Positions 1 through 9,650 of a stretch of DNA of 35,425 bases are shown one piece after another. The notes beneath the pieces are model-generated. The model did not search any database. It had not been told where the DNA came from and was given only the letters and a program-made list of their open reading frames with translations. The translations under genes and the position numbers were made by a program. The DNA comes from Opitutales bacterium (lineage in GTDB: Bacteria > Verrucomicrobiota > Verrucomicrobiia > Opitutales > Oceanipulchritudinaceae): positions 1 through 35,425 of the forward strand of contig SLLG01000269.1 of NCBI GenBank assembly GCA_007134215.1, given 5' to 3'. Each line of letters opens with the position of its first letter. The first letter of the stretch is position 1.

Positions 1-1
1 G

Positions 2-1771
2 ATGCTTCGTCTTTACAGCACCGTCGAGCGTGACCGCAACCGCCCCTCCGTGGTCGTCTGGTCTTTCGGCAACGAGGATCCGCTCACGACGATGCACGTC
101 TCCGGCGTGCGCGCCCTCAAGGGCATGGACCCGAGCCGCCCGATCCTTTTGCCGTTCCGCGCGGAAGAGGAAACCCCGCCGGAGGTCGACATCCTCGCGC
201 CGCACTACTGGTTCACCGATGAATACGACGAACTCGGCGCCTCCGCGCGGCGGCCCGTGATCACCACGGAGTACACCCACGCCCTCGGCCGCAACCAGGA
301 TTTCGGCGAGTTGGACGAACGTTGGACCGCGCTTACGCAGCACCTCTCGGGCGCCGGCGGATTCATCTGGATGTGGGCTGATATCGGGCTGCGCCGCGAG
401 GTGGCGGGCCGCGAGGTGCTCGACCCGATGGAAGACAAGGACCGCATCACCCGCACAGGCAGCGAGCTGGTCGTGGGCAAGTGGGCCGGGCCTGACGCCG
501 TCTACGACTCGCACGGACGCCACGGCACGGACGGAATCGTCGACGCCGACCGCGAACCGCAGCGCGATTACTGGGAGACGAAGGCTGTCTACGCCCCCGT
601 CCGAATCCTCGCGGACCGCATGCCGCTGGCGCGGGGCCAGACCGAGGTGCGCGTGCCCGTGCGCAACGGGTTCGATTTCCGGAATTTGTCCGACATCACG
701 TTCGAGTGGGAACTGTTCCGCGACGACACGGTGATCGACAGCGGAAGCATGCAAAGGGAAGCGCCGCCGCACGTCACCCGCCGACTCGTGATCCCGGTGA
801 CGGCGATAGAGGAGCTCTCCGGGGCGGTGCACTACCTGCAGTTCACCCTCCGCCGCGACGACGGCAGCGTGATGAACCGCCAGTCCGTGCGTCTCGGTTA
901 CGAGGCAGCGCCGCAGCCAGCCGGGCCGGTGGCATCGAACCGCCCGCGCACACAGACGCGCGGCAACATCCTCACTGTCTCCAACGGACCTGCGTCCTAC
1001 GAGTTCGACACACGCACGGGTGAAATCTCGCGTATCCGCGTGGGCGGGCGCGTCGTCGCCGAGGGGATGGACGTTGTTGTCTGGCGCGACGCCACGTTCA
1101 GCGAGCGCAATCGCTTCGACACGCGCGAGCGCCGCTACGACTGGACGACCTACATGCAGGGGCTCGAACCGGAGTTGCTCTCATGGGATGTCGAGGAATC
1201 CGGCGACGGGGTATCGGTGCGCGTCAGCAGTGAATACCGGAAGGACGAGCTGAATTCGTTTGTCGCGGATATTCATTACAAAATTACGGATACGGGCACG
1301 TTGCGCATCGGCCTCCGCGTCACTCCGGATCTGGACATCACCGAGTTGCCCGAAATCGGCATCGAGCTGGGAACGGGCGGGCACGCCGCCAATCTCACAT
1401 GGCTCGGCGAAGGCCCCATGGATTCGCTGCCGGGCCGCACGTCCGCAACCCACTTCGGGTGGTGGAGCGCCGATATCGGCTCCGAATACGCCGCCGGCAC
1501 AAAATCGGCCATCGAGTGGGCGCGGCTTGGTTTTGACCACGGGGCTGCCGTCCATGTAAAGGATGTCGCCGGTGTGCGCCTCGACGAGCGCGAGGGAGGC
1601 GGCCACGCCTTCCGTATGTTCACGCACCTCGGCGGCGCGTGGACGAAGAACGGCCCCGCCGAACGCCCCGAGTGGCACCTCTCCCTCACCGATGTGGACC
1701 CGTGGTTCGGCCGTGAACTCAACAAGTGGGAATACTTCGAAGGTTCCTTCGAGCTTGTCCCCGTCGAATGA
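2..1771 (+). CDS. Glycoside hydrolase family 2 beta-galactosidase, C-terminal part (5' end outside window)
   Basis: The protein hydrolyses terminal beta-galactosides, probably galactan side chains of pectin or similar oligosaccharides. The window opens inside the TIM barrel, so the first codon here is not the true start. Residue E25 in W-S-F-G-N-E is the GH2 acid/base, and E90 in I-T-T-E-Y-T-H-A is the nucleophile, matching the LacZ E461 and E537 contexts. GGFIWMWADIGL near residue 120 matches the LacZ GGFVWDWVDQ segment. The second half fits the LacZ small-chain domain, with W-L-G-E-G-P near residue 465 resembling LacZ WLGLGP. The N-terminal sugar-binding and jelly-roll domains lie upstream of the window. 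It stands 46 nt before a sugar dehydrogenase on the same strand. The family is clear; the exact substrate is inference from the pectate-lyase neighbourhood. Confidence 0.9.
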   Translation: MLRLYSTVERDRNRPSVVVWSFGNEDPLTTMHVSGVRALKGMDPSRPILLPFRAEEETPPEVDILAPHYWFTDEYDELGASARRPVITTEYTHALGRNQDFGELDERWTALTQHLSGAGGFIWMWADIGLRREVAGREVLDPMEDKDRITRTGSELVVGKWAGPDAVYDSHGRHGTDGIVDADREPQRDYWETKAVYAPVRILADRMPLARGQTEVRVPVRNGFDFRNLSDITFEWELFRDDTVIDSGSMQREAPPHVTRRLVIPVTAIEELSGAVHYLQFTLRRDDGSVMNRQSVRLGYEAAPQPAGPVASNRPRTQTRGNILTVSNGPASYEFDTRTGEISRIRVGGRVVAEGMDVVVWRDATFSERNRFDTRERRYDWTTYMQGLEPELLSWDVEESGDGVSVRVSSEYRKDELNSFVADIHYKITDTGTLRIGLRVTPDLDITELPEIGIELGTGGHAANLTWLGEGPMDSLPGRTSATHFGWWSADIGSEYAAGTKSAIEWARLGFDHGAAVHVKDVAGVRLDEREGGGHAFRMFTHLGGAWTKNGPAERPEWHLSLTDVDPWFGRELNKWEYFEGSFELVPVE

Positions 1772-1817
1772 TGCCCCCACGCTCCGTGGTTTCTGGAATG
1801 AACCGAGGTGACCAAAT

Positions 1818-2948
1818 ATGAAACGACCCCTGCGGCTCGGTGTCGTCGGGTTGGGCGAGGGACGCAGCATCCTCTCGGCGGGCGTGCAAAGCCCGCTGTG
1901 GGAAGTCGGGGGTCTGTGCGACCTCGACGCGTCCCTCGGGCGCGCGCGCTGCGCGGAGTTCGGGCTGGATGAATCGCTCTTCACGACTTCCCTCGATTCG
2001 CTGCTGGGCGATGACGGAATCGACGCGGTCGGGATTTACACGCCCGACGCTCTTCACGCTGACCACGTTGTGGCCAGCCTGCGCGCCGGGAAGCACGTCA
2101 TCTGCACAAAACCGTTTGTCATGGATCTCTCGCGCGGGCGGGAGATTCTCGAAGCGGAGAGGTCGTCGGGCAAACGTGTCATGGTCGGGCAGAGCAGCCG
2201 TTTCTTCACGCCGTTTACCCGGCAGCATGAGCACTTCGAAGCCGGGGTGTTCGGGGACATCATCACGGTGGAGGCGTATTACCATGCCGACCACCGGTGG
2301 TTTCTCGACAAACCATGGGCGCGCAAGGATTCGTTCAAGTGGCTCTACGCATGTATCAGCCATCCCGCGGACCTTGTGCGTTGGTATTTGCCGGACGTCG
2401 ACGAGGTAATGGGATTTTCCTCATTGAGCGAAAACGGCCGCGCGCTGGGACTTGTCCATCCGGATACCTTCCACTTCGTCCTCCGGACGACCGGTGGACA
2501 TATCGCGCGCGTGAGCGGTTCGTATTCCGGCCCGACCGTCCCGGAAGCGCGGGACAGCAACATGAGCTGCATCCTCCGCTGTGCGGAAGGCGCAAGCCAA
2601 GCCGATTACTTCGACCTGCGCTACGCATGGAGGGCGGGGGGACAGTCGGTGGTGGAGACGTTCACGGACGAGGATAGTCACTACTTCCGGTTCGCGGGGC
2701 ACTCGCACCATGCCGGCGAGTACCAGAACTACCTCGAATACTTCGCGCGTTGCCTCCACGACGGAACCGTTCCGAAACCCGACGCACGGGAAGGTCTCGT
2801 GACCGTCGCCCTCATGCAGGCGATGGAGGAGGCCTCGGCCCGTGGCGTTGCCGTGAAAGTCGGGGACATCCTCGCCCGGCACGGGCTGGCCGAAATCCCC
2901 GGCAGTCGGGCCACTCCCGCACCTGCCGCCGCGGAAACGGGGCGTTGA
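1818..2948 (+). CDS. Gfo/Idh/MocA family oxidoreductase
   Basis: This is a predicted NAD(P)-dependent sugar or sugar-derivative dehydrogenase of 376 residues acting in the cytoplasm. The N-terminal Rossmann fold starts with R-L-G-V-V-G-L-G-E-G, and the family catalytic lysine is K98 in C-T-K-P-F, where many members have EKP. A candidate active-site histidine lies in A-C-I-S-H-P-A-D-L. The start is well supported: GAGGTGA at 1805-1811 lies 6 nt before the ATG, one of the few good ribosome sites in this window. It sits between the beta-galactosidase and a sodium:solute symporter, suggesting oxidation of an imported or released sugar. The last 25 residues are Pro/Ala-rich and probably disordered. 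The substrate cannot be told from sequence. Confidence 0.88.
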   Translation: MKRPLRLGVVGLGEGRSILSAGVQSPLWEVGGLCDLDASLGRARCAEFGLDESLFTTSLDSLLGDDGIDAVGIYTPDALHADHVVASLRAGKHVICTKPFVMDLSRGREILEAERSSGKRVMVGQSSRFFTPFTRQHEHFEAGVFGDIITVEAYYHADHRWFLDKPWARKDSFKWLYACISHPADLVRWYLPDVDEVMGFSSLSENGRALGLVHPDTFHFVLRTTGGHIARVSGSYSGPTVPEARDSNMSCILRCAEGASQADYFDLRYAWRAGGQSVVETFTDEDSHYFRFAGHSHHAGEYQNYLEYFARCLHDGTVPKPDAREGLVTVALMQAMEEASARGVAVKVGDILARHGLAEIPGSRATPAPAAAETGR

Positions 2949-3011
2949 CCGACATCCGTACCTCTCTTTGAATCCAACCGAACCTCATTTCACTCACAAA
3001 CCTCGACTATT

Positions 3012-4685
3012 ATGCAACTCATTGACTGGATTGTTGTCGCCGCCTACTTCTGTCTCCTCGTCGGAATCGTCTGGTGGTCTTCGCGACGCCAACGCAACCC
3101 GCAGGACTACTTCCTCGCCGGTCGGGAAATTGGTTGGTTTGTCGTAGGCTGTTCACTCCTCGCTTCGAACATCGGCTCCGAGCACATTGTGGGCCTCGCC
3201 GGAAGCGGCGCCAATCAAGGCATGGCAATGGCCCACTGGGAATTGCACGCGTGGGTCATGATCATTCTCGCGTGGGTCTTCGTACCGTTTTACTACCGCT
3301 CGGGAGTCTTCACAATGCCGGAGTTTCTCGAGCGTCGGTTCGATGCGCGCGCACGGTGGATGCTATCCATCGTATCGCTTGTTGCCTATGTCTTCACAAA
3401 GGTCTCCGTCACCGTCTACGCCGGGGCCATCGTTTTCCAAACACTCCTGCCCGATACCTTCGGCACGCCGCAGAACGCTTTCTGGATCGGTGCCATCACC
3501 ACCGTTGTCCTCACCGGGATCTACACCATTCTCGGCGGTCTGCGGGCGGTCGTCTACACTGAAGTGGCGCAGACGGGGTTGCTCCTCACGGGCTCTCTCT
3601 TCGTGACGATTTTCGGTCTTTCACAGCTCGGCGGTTGGGGCGAGTTGAAGATCACGCTATCCGACCAAGCGGATCAGTTCGCCCTTTGGCGGCCGCTATC
3701 GGATCCGGACTTTCCGTGGCTCGGCGTCCTCATCGCCTCGCCCGTCATCGGTATTTGGTATTGGTGTACCGACCAATACATCGTGCAGCGGACATTGGCT
3801 GCGCGCAATCTGCAGCAGGCGCGCCGGGGCGCGCTCTTCGGTGGTTTCCTCAAGGTTCTACCCGTCTTTCTTTTCCTCGTCCCGGGCATGATCGGGTTTG
3901 CGCTGCACGACAAGGGTTTGATCGAAATCCCCCTTGATCCGAATACAGGCGAACTGCGGGGCGACTCCGTCTTCCCCGCCATGGTTGCCACGCTCCTTCC
4001 CGAGGGGCTGCGCGGCATTGTTGTCGCAGGCTTGATGTCGGCCCTCATGAGTTCGCTCGCCTCCCTCTTCAATTCATGCGCGACGCTCTTTACGATGGAT
4101 ATCTACAAGAAGCTGCGCCCGAACCGTCCGGACAAAGAACTGGTGACAGTCGGACGGTTGGCGACCTCTGTCGTTGTCGTCCTCGGGCTGCTTTGGATTT
4201 TTGTCATGCCTTGGGTCTCACAGGGTGGACTCTACGTATACCTGCAAAGCGTGCAGGGTTACCTTGCTCCGCCCATCACGGCTGTGTTCCTGCTCGGACT
4301 CTTCTTCAAGCGGATCAACTCCCGTGGGGCGATTCTCGGCCTGAGTATCGGATTTTTCCTCGGTATGTTCAAACTAGTCGTGCAGGCCCTTGTCGGCGGC
4401 GAGATTATCGCCGACGCCGGCTTCTTCGGCTGGCTAGGCAACTACCTCTTCCTTTATTATTCCGGCCTGCTCTTCTTTGTGAGCGTGATCATTGTCATTG
4501 TCGGCTCGCTCACTTCCCCCGCGCAGGACGAGAAGTCGATCGAAGGACTCACATGGGGCTCAGTGAACCAACAGCACCGCGATGAGAGCCGCGCCGCATG
4601 GGATTGGCGTGACATCGCGGGAACGGCGGTCGTTCTCGGACTCGTTGTCGGCGTCTACGTCTACTTCAGCTTCTGGCTCAATTGA
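3012..4685 (+). CDS. Sodium:solute symporter (SSS/SLC5 family), sugar transporter type
   Basis: This inner-membrane protein of 557 residues should import a sugar, or another small solute, with sodium ions. It shows the expected run of about 14 hydrophobic helices. The segments D-Y-F-L-A-G-R-E-I-G-W and S-N-I-G-S-E-H-I-V-G-L-A-G in helices 1-2 are typical of SGLT-like members. W-Y-W-C-T-D-Q-Y-I-V-Q-R-T-L-A near residue 250 matches the conserved D-Q-x-x-V-Q-R-x-L segment of the family. Its stop codon overlaps a possible TTG start of the next gene, so the two are very likely cotranscribed. In clusters without SusC/SusD, such symporters usually carry the products of secreted lyases and glycosidases. 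The exact solute is unknown. Confidence 0.92.
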   Translation: MQLIDWIVVAAYFCLLVGIVWWSSRRQRNPQDYFLAGREIGWFVVGCSLLASNIGSEHIVGLAGSGANQGMAMAHWELHAWVMIILAWVFVPFYYRSGVFTMPEFLERRFDARARWMLSIVSLVAYVFTKVSVTVYAGAIVFQTLLPDTFGTPQNAFWIGAITTVVLTGIYTILGGLRAVVYTEVAQTGLLLTGSLFVTIFGLSQLGGWGELKITLSDQADQFALWRPLSDPDFPWLGVLIASPVIGIWYWCTDQYIVQRTLAARNLQQARRGALFGGFLKVLPVFLFLVPGMIGFALHDKGLIEIPLDPNTGELRGDSVFPAMVATLLPEGLRGIVVAGLMSALMSSLASLFNSCATLFTMDIYKKLRPNRPDKELVTVGRLATSVVVVLGLLWIFVMPWVSQGGLYVYLQSVQGYLAPPITAVFLLGLFFKRINSRGAILGLSIGFFLGMFKLVVQALVGGEIIADAGFFGWLGNYLFLYYSGLLFFVSVIIVIVGSLTSPAQDEKSIEGLTWGSVNQQHRDESRAAWDWRDIAGTAVVLGLVVGVYVYFSFWLN

Positions 4686-4693
4686 TCTTTAGC

Positions 4694-6826
4694 ATGATCC
4701 TACTCAATACCCAGATTCCCTTTCTCCGTTTCGCGGCGTGCGTCACGCTGCTTGGCCTCTGTGCGTCTGCGTGGGGCGGTCCGGCGGTTCTGAACTACGC
4801 TGAAGAGCTGGCACGCGAGGCGTCAGTGGAGGTTTCCTACGTGATCGACGAGACGCTCGGTCATCCGGAGGCGTTCCGCATCGAGCGCGGCGAGGGCGGC
4901 GCGGCGGCGATCGTCGCCGGCGGCCCGGGCGGTGTGCTCTACGGCGTCCAGGAGTTGCGCCTTCCGCACACGGTTGTCGGTGCCGAAGGAATGCCCGATT
5001 TCGATGTGCGCGGGACGGTTCTCATGATGCTGAGCGCGTCGTGGTCCTACCAGTCGGAGTTGAGCCCGGAGCGCTACCCGTGGTTTTTCGACCGCGAGTT
5101 GATGACCCGGTATCTCGACTACATCCTGTCGGCGCGCTTCAACACGGTCGTCATCTGGTCGGGGCACCTCTTTCCGCACATCCTTGAGTTGCCGGAGTAT
5201 CCGGATGCCTCGCGTTTCAGCGCGGAGGAAATCCGGCGCAACCAGGAGCAGTTCAACTGGTTCGCGGAGGAAGCGGCGAAGCGGAACATCTCCGTGCTTA
5301 CGCACTTCTACAACATCCACATCAGCGAAGACCTCGCCCGTGCAAAGGGCAGGGAAGGGCGCGACCCCACCCGCTACTCCGAGCCGGATGATTTCGTGCG
5401 GGAGTACTACCACACGATCCTCCTCCGCTACCTTGAGACGTTTCCCAACGTCAGCCTGTATATCTGTCCGGGCGAGTCGCTCGCGCTCGAGCACCAGGAA
5501 GCATGGTTCCGCGATGTCATTTTCCGTGCTGCGCGCGACAGCGGCAGGAATCCGCACCTTGTCATCCGCGACTGGACGCTCGATCCGGAGTTTATGCGGA
5601 AACTGCCCGACATGTATGAAAACCTCTCCTCGGAGCTGAAGCACAACGACGAGACGATCACCAGCACGTGGCCGGACCTCCGCCACCGCGAGTGGGCCGG
5701 TGTCCTCAAGGGACACATCATCAACCTCCACGATCCCTCCGACGCCACGCCGTACCGCGTGGGCAGCCCGCGCATGTTCGGTGAGATGGTGCGCCGCTGG
5801 CATGAAGAGGGCTATATGACCGGGGCGTGGTTCTACCCGCCGCAATGCTGGATCTGGCCGGACACACTCGACATCGTGCGCGACGAAGACGGTGGAGAGA
5901 GCACGCTCATGACCTTCGACCGCGATGAGATGTGGCACCTCATTCAAGGCCGCCTCCTCTGGAAGGCGGAACGCGACTCGGACGAGGAGTTCCGCTGGGC
6001 CGCCGATTGGCTTGGCCGGAAGTTCGGGTACGACCGCGTAGGAGCGAAACTCGTCGAGTGGTACGACCTCACCGCGCCGATTCTCCCGGGTCTGCAAAAC
6101 CTGACATCCATCCGCTTCGGTAATTTCTTTCCTCCGTCCATTGCCCGTGTGCAGGCGGATGTTGACGGTATCCTGCACTACCGCACCTCCATCGGCGAGA
6201 GCCCCATTGAAGGGGCCACCGGCCTGACGAATCAGCGATACTACAGCCGGCCGGTAGATGAGTTCACGCTCGAACGCTACAAGCGCAAACACGGGATTGA
6301 CGAACTGCGCGATCCGCACAGCGTGCCGGTCTCCGTCTATGTCGACCGGGTGGTGGACGGCGGCGATCTTGACGGCTACGTCCTCCCCGTTGAGTTAATC
6401 GATCTCTATCAGGAGATGGCGATTGAGTCGCGCGCCCGCGCGCGGACCGCGTCCGTGATGCCCGTGAATGATCCGGCGGAGATGCGCCGCTTTGTGCAGG
6501 ACAGTGAAATCCTCCTCTTAACGGTTGACTACTACCGCCACAAGATCCTTGCCGCGATGGAGAAACGGTTCTACGAGCGGACGGGTGATCCGGCGCGACT
6601 CCAAGCGTTCCGCGCCCACATGGAGGCATCCGTCCCGGCCTACAAGCGGATGTTCCAATACGCGGAGCAGTTTTACCGTGCCGGAACATCCATGTGGGAC
6701 GCCAAGTCGTGGGAGCGAACCCTCGACGAACGCGTCATTTGGGACTATGAACAGCAGATCCATTGGATTGAAAACCCAGGCGACCGTTCCCCCGCCATCT
6801 GGGATCCCACCCGCGGAAACGACTGA
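4694..6826 (+). CDS. Secreted protein of unknown function, glycoside-hydrolase-like (GH20/GH67-type N-terminal fold suspected)
   Basis: I do not recognise a named family. I chose the ATG at 4694 over an in-frame TTG at 4682, giving 710 residues that begin with a signal peptide (hydrophobic core to about residue 26, then A-S-A-W-G). Residues about 30-100 look like the small alpha/beta domain found ahead of GH20, GH67 and GH115 barrels: a line of beta strands with A-I-V-A-G-G-P-G-G and V-L-Y-G-V-Q-E-L. From about residue 105 the pattern suggests a TIM barrel, with R-F-N-T-V-V-I-W-S-G-H and V-S-L-Y-I-C-P-G-E-S; E261 in P-G-E-S and the acids near D-W-T-L-D-P-E are candidate catalytic residues. 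The gene lies between a symporter and another secreted sugar-active protein, so a role on pectin-derived oligosaccharides is plausible but inferred. Confidence 0.8.
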   Translation: MILLNTQIPFLRFAACVTLLGLCASAWGGPAVLNYAEELAREASVEVSYVIDETLGHPEAFRIERGEGGAAAIVAGGPGGVLYGVQELRLPHTVVGAEGMPDFDVRGTVLMMLSASWSYQSELSPERYPWFFDRELMTRYLDYILSARFNTVVIWSGHLFPHILELPEYPDASRFSAEEIRRNQEQFNWFAEEAAKRNISVLTHFYNIHISEDLARAKGREGRDPTRYSEPDDFVREYYHTILLRYLETFPNVSLYICPGESLALEHQEAWFRDVIFRAARDSGRNPHLVIRDWTLDPEFMRKLPDMYENLSSELKHNDETITSTWPDLRHREWAGVLKGHIINLHDPSDATPYRVGSPRMFGEMVRRWHEEGYMTGAWFYPPQCWIWPDTLDIVRDEDGGESTLMTFDRDEMWHLIQGRLLWKAERDSDEEFRWAADWLGRKFGYDRVGAKLVEWYDLTAPILPGLQNLTSIRFGNFFPPSIARVQADVDGILHYRTSIGESPIEGATGLTNQRYYSRPVDEFTLERYKRKHGIDELRDPHSVPVSVYVDRVVDGGDLDGYVLPVELIDLYQEMAIESRARARTASVMPVNDPAEMRRFVQDSEILLLTVDYYRHKILAAMEKRFYERTGDPARLQAFRAHMEASVPAYKRMFQYAEQFYRAGTSMWDAKSWERTLDERVIWDYEQQIHWIENPGDRSPAIWDPTRGND

Positions 6827-6855
6827 CCTCCGCCAACCCCGGACCGACCCGATTG

Positions 6856-8550
6856 ATGAACTCCATGCCCCGATATGTCCGTCGCCTCCTTCTCGCGGGA
6901 TTCGCCGTCTTCGGCGTGTGTTGCACGCTATCCGCGGAGGTCGTGCAAATGACCGAGTCAGTCCCCAACCACAGAGTGTTCGAGGCCGTTGTCACCAATG
7001 ACCGCGACTACGACAACAAGTTCACCGACACCGAACTGCTCGTGCAGTACCAGGCGCCCTCCGGACGGATTGTAGAGTTCCGCGGATTTTTTGACGGACA
7101 CGGCGACGGCACGGGCGACGCGCGCTCAGGAAATGTTTGGAAGATGCGCTTTATGCCGGATGAGGTCGGCACATGGCGGTTTGTCTACCGCTGGACGGAC
7201 GGTACACCGGGCGGGCGCGGAAGCTTCGAGAGCGTGGCGGATGGCGCCGGTCCGGGGATCATCAAGGCCTACCGCAAGAATCCGCGCTGGTTCGCCTACA
7301 ACGGAACGGATCCCGTGTGGTTGAAGTCCTATTACGAAACCGGCCACGGCTCGCTCGGGCAGGACTTTGACTGGATCGTGGAAAACGTATACCAGCCGCT
7401 CGTCGACCACGGGTACAACCACTTGCAGGTCAATTGGCTCATGTCCCTTTGCTGTTTCGAGCAATACTACCTCGACGGTCCGGAGCCGGAAACACTCGAT
7501 CTCGCGCTTTACAAGGAAGGAAAGCCGTCCTCCACCATGAACCTCGATGTCTGGCACCGCAAGGAGCGGCACCTCGGTTGGCTGAACGACTACGACGTCG
7601 GGGTGCACATGTTCCTTGGCTTCGAGGGCGCGAAGAACGAAGGCCCTCGGTGGGATAAGTTGAGCTATGAGGAGAAAGATTTCTACGTGCGCTACTCCGT
7701 CGCCCGCATGGGAGCCCACGCGAACATCGCCGGGTGGAATTTCGTATGGGAGGTCCCCGGGGACCGCGTCGACTACGAACTAGGCTTCACCCGCTTGGTC
7801 ATGCAATACGATGTCTTCGACCACCTGCGCACTTACGAAGATGAGTTTCCCCGCTACAATCACTTCGACCTTCCCGAATACACCTTTGCGGCTGTCGAGA
7901 ATCACGAGATCGCCGCCCCTACGAAGGACATGGAACGCTACCACATCTGGCGCGACGCATGGACACACCACATGGCGTGCCTGCTCGGCTACCGCGGCAA
8001 ACCCGTCTATATGTCGGAGGGCAACGCACTCTGGCGCCGCTTCTGGCAGGAGTTGACGGAAGCGACCCAGGACGATCTCCGCCGGTCGGCGTGGGCCTGC
8101 GTGACAGCCGGCGCTTCCTTCAACTGGAACGGGCACGCCGGCGAATACGAACTCTACGCGGGCGGACCGACCGGCCTGCCGTTCAACAAGGAGAATGAAT
8201 ACACCAAATCCGAGCGGGCGGTGCAGATTGTCGCCGACGTGATGACCGGCGAGGTGGAGTTTTACCGCATGCGCCCGAACGACTTTCTCCTTGTCGGGCA
8301 CCAGCCTCTCCGCGTCTATGCCCTCGCCGAGGAGGGGCGCCAGTATTTGGTCTTTGCCCCGGACGGCGAGCCGTTTTCCTTGCGCATGAAGGCCGGGGAT
8401 TACGGGCGCGTCCGCTGGGTTGATACGGTTACCGGCAAGCGTATCGACGCCGCGCCTGTGCGCAGCGGCGGAGTCGATGACCCTGTGGCCTTCACCGCGC
8501 CCGACGGCGACACCGACTGGGTGCTGGTCGTGCGCTCGAAGGCGGATTGA
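6856..8550 (+). CDS. Secreted DUF5060 / DUF4038-like glycoside hydrolase-type protein
   Basis: This 564-residue protein starts with a signal peptide (R-R-L-L-L-A-G-F-A-V-F-G-V-C-C core, cleavage near S-A-E). An in-frame TTG lies one codon upstream, but the ATG at 6856 is the likelier start. Residues about 30-125 form a DUF5060-like beta domain, with N-D-R-D-Y-D-N-K-F and W-K-M-R-F-M-P-D-E-V-G-T-W-R-F typical of that family. The following barrel resembles the DUF4038/apiosidase-like group: W-L-K-S-Y-Y-E-T-G-H, G-W-N-F-V-W-E-V-P-G and P-V-Y-M-S-E-G-N-A-L-W carry the likely catalytic acids. A small C-terminal beta domain follows from about residue 470. Family members act on plant cell-wall side chains, fitting the neighbouring pectate lyases. 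The exact linkage cleaved is unknown. Confidence 0.82.
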   Translation: MNSMPRYVRRLLLAGFAVFGVCCTLSAEVVQMTESVPNHRVFEAVVTNDRDYDNKFTDTELLVQYQAPSGRIVEFRGFFDGHGDGTGDARSGNVWKMRFMPDEVGTWRFVYRWTDGTPGGRGSFESVADGAGPGIIKAYRKNPRWFAYNGTDPVWLKSYYETGHGSLGQDFDWIVENVYQPLVDHGYNHLQVNWLMSLCCFEQYYLDGPEPETLDLALYKEGKPSSTMNLDVWHRKERHLGWLNDYDVGVHMFLGFEGAKNEGPRWDKLSYEEKDFYVRYSVARMGAHANIAGWNFVWEVPGDRVDYELGFTRLVMQYDVFDHLRTYEDEFPRYNHFDLPEYTFAAVENHEIAAPTKDMERYHIWRDAWTHHMACLLGYRGKPVYMSEGNALWRRFWQELTEATQDDLRRSAWACVTAGASFNWNGHAGEYELYAGGPTGLPFNKENEYTKSERAVQIVADVMTGEVEFYRMRPNDFLLVGHQPLRVYALAEEGRQYLVFAPDGEPFSLRMKAGDYGRVRWVDTVTGKRIDAAPVRSGGVDDPVAFTAPDGDTDWVLVVRSKAD

Positions 8551-8591
8551 GGGACCGGCTGCGTCCGGGCGTGGTAGTCACCTGAACTTTT

Positions 8592-9605
8592 ATGAACATG
8601 AAAAAGCAACACACAAACATAACCCGACGCATCCGCGTGTTGGCCTACGGTGCCATTGGCACCGTGTTCGCCGCCGCGGGGGCCTCGCTCTCCGCCGGTG
8701 CCGCGGAAGAGATTCCGCCGCAGCGTATGACCATCGCGCAGGCCTTTGAGCCGGTGGTCGTCGACGGTCTCTCCAACGACCGCGTCTGGGAACGCGGAGC
8801 GCTGACCTACGGGTTCCTGCGGTCCGATGACGGCGAACCCGCGCGCCACGGCACCCGGGCACGCGCCATCTACGACCGCACGCACCTCTATTTTGCCTTC
8901 ACCGCTATGGAGGCCGCGGTCGACGATGTCCTCGCCGACGCGCGCCGGGGCGGAAACGACCGGCGCGCCCATGACACGGTGGGCGTCCGCCTGGCGGTGC
9001 CCTCCGGGGAAGGGGAGTACCGTGAGGTCGAAATCCGCGTGAATCCCGCCAACCGCGCGTGGGTGATGGTCGACGGGCGCGAGCGGCGCGGCGGACTCGA
9101 CGGCTTGCGCACGGGCGTCTTCGAGCGTGAGCGCAGTTGGGACGCCGAGATTGCGATACCTTTTGCCGCGCTCGGCGTGGACGAGCCCCGTGTCGGTGAT
9201 GTCTGGGGGATCGACTTTCTCCGCCACCGGGCCCAGCGCGGGGACGCCGCCGCCGAATCAACGGCGTGGAATCCACCGGGCGGCAAGGGCGAACTGCGTT
9301 TCGGTCGCGACCTCATCGTCTATCTCTACTCGCAGCGTCCCTTCACCGGGCGTGACGAGGTCATGGTCTATAATCCTTCCGACCAACTGCGCCAGTTGCG
9401 CGCGGAGATGATTGACGCCACGACCGGCAAGGTCGTCGCGCACGAAACGATCTACCTCGGCTCCGGTCACCGCCGCCAGCACTATCCGCTGCCCGCGCCG
9501 GACGTCGGCGATTACTACCTCATTGTCCGGCAGACGGACCGTCCCCTCGAGAGCGACGACGACAAGCTCGTGGAGTGGCGGCCGCACCGTTCCGGGCGCC
9601 GCTGA
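8592..9605 (+). CDS. Secreted carbohydrate-binding family 9-like (CBM9/DOMON-like) protein
   Basis: The 337-residue protein has a long, charged N-terminus (M-N-M-K-K-Q) and a hydrophobic stretch to A-G-A-A, consistent with a signal peptide; a second ATG at 8598 is possible. Residues about 50-230 match the CBM9-like fold seen in many secreted proteins of sugar degraders: V-V-V-D-G-L-S-N-D-R-V-W-E, A-I-Y-D-R-T-H-L-Y-F-A-F, D-T-V-G-V-R-L-A and W-D-A-E-I-A-I-P-F-A-A-L. A further beta-rich part of about 90 residues follows from Y-S-Q-R-P-F. No catalytic site is evident. It probably binds glycan or helps another enzyme in the cluster. It lies 41 nt downstream of the DUF5060 protein gene. Confidence 0.78.
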   Translation: MNMKKQHTNITRRIRVLAYGAIGTVFAAAGASLSAGAAEEIPPQRMTIAQAFEPVVVDGLSNDRVWERGALTYGFLRSDDGEPARHGTRARAIYDRTHLYFAFTAMEAAVDDVLADARRGGNDRRAHDTVGVRLAVPSGEGEYREVEIRVNPANRAWVMVDGRERRGGLDGLRTGVFERERSWDAEIAIPFAALGVDEPRVGDVWGIDFLRHRAQRGDAAAESTAWNPPGGKGELRFGRDLIVYLYSQRPFTGRDEVMVYNPSDQLRQLRAEMIDATTGKVVAHETIYLGSGHRRQHYPLPAPDVGDYYLIVRQTDRPLESDDDKLVEWRPHRSGRR

Positions 9606-9650
9606 GCCGCGAGGTCCGCACAACGCAAATATTTTACAATATCGACAATC

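Noticed and set aside
4823-6319. Long - strand open frame opposite the 710-residue secreted protein
   Set aside because: Arg/Val/Glu-rich with no recognisable motif; the + strand frame has a signal peptide and coherent fold pattern.
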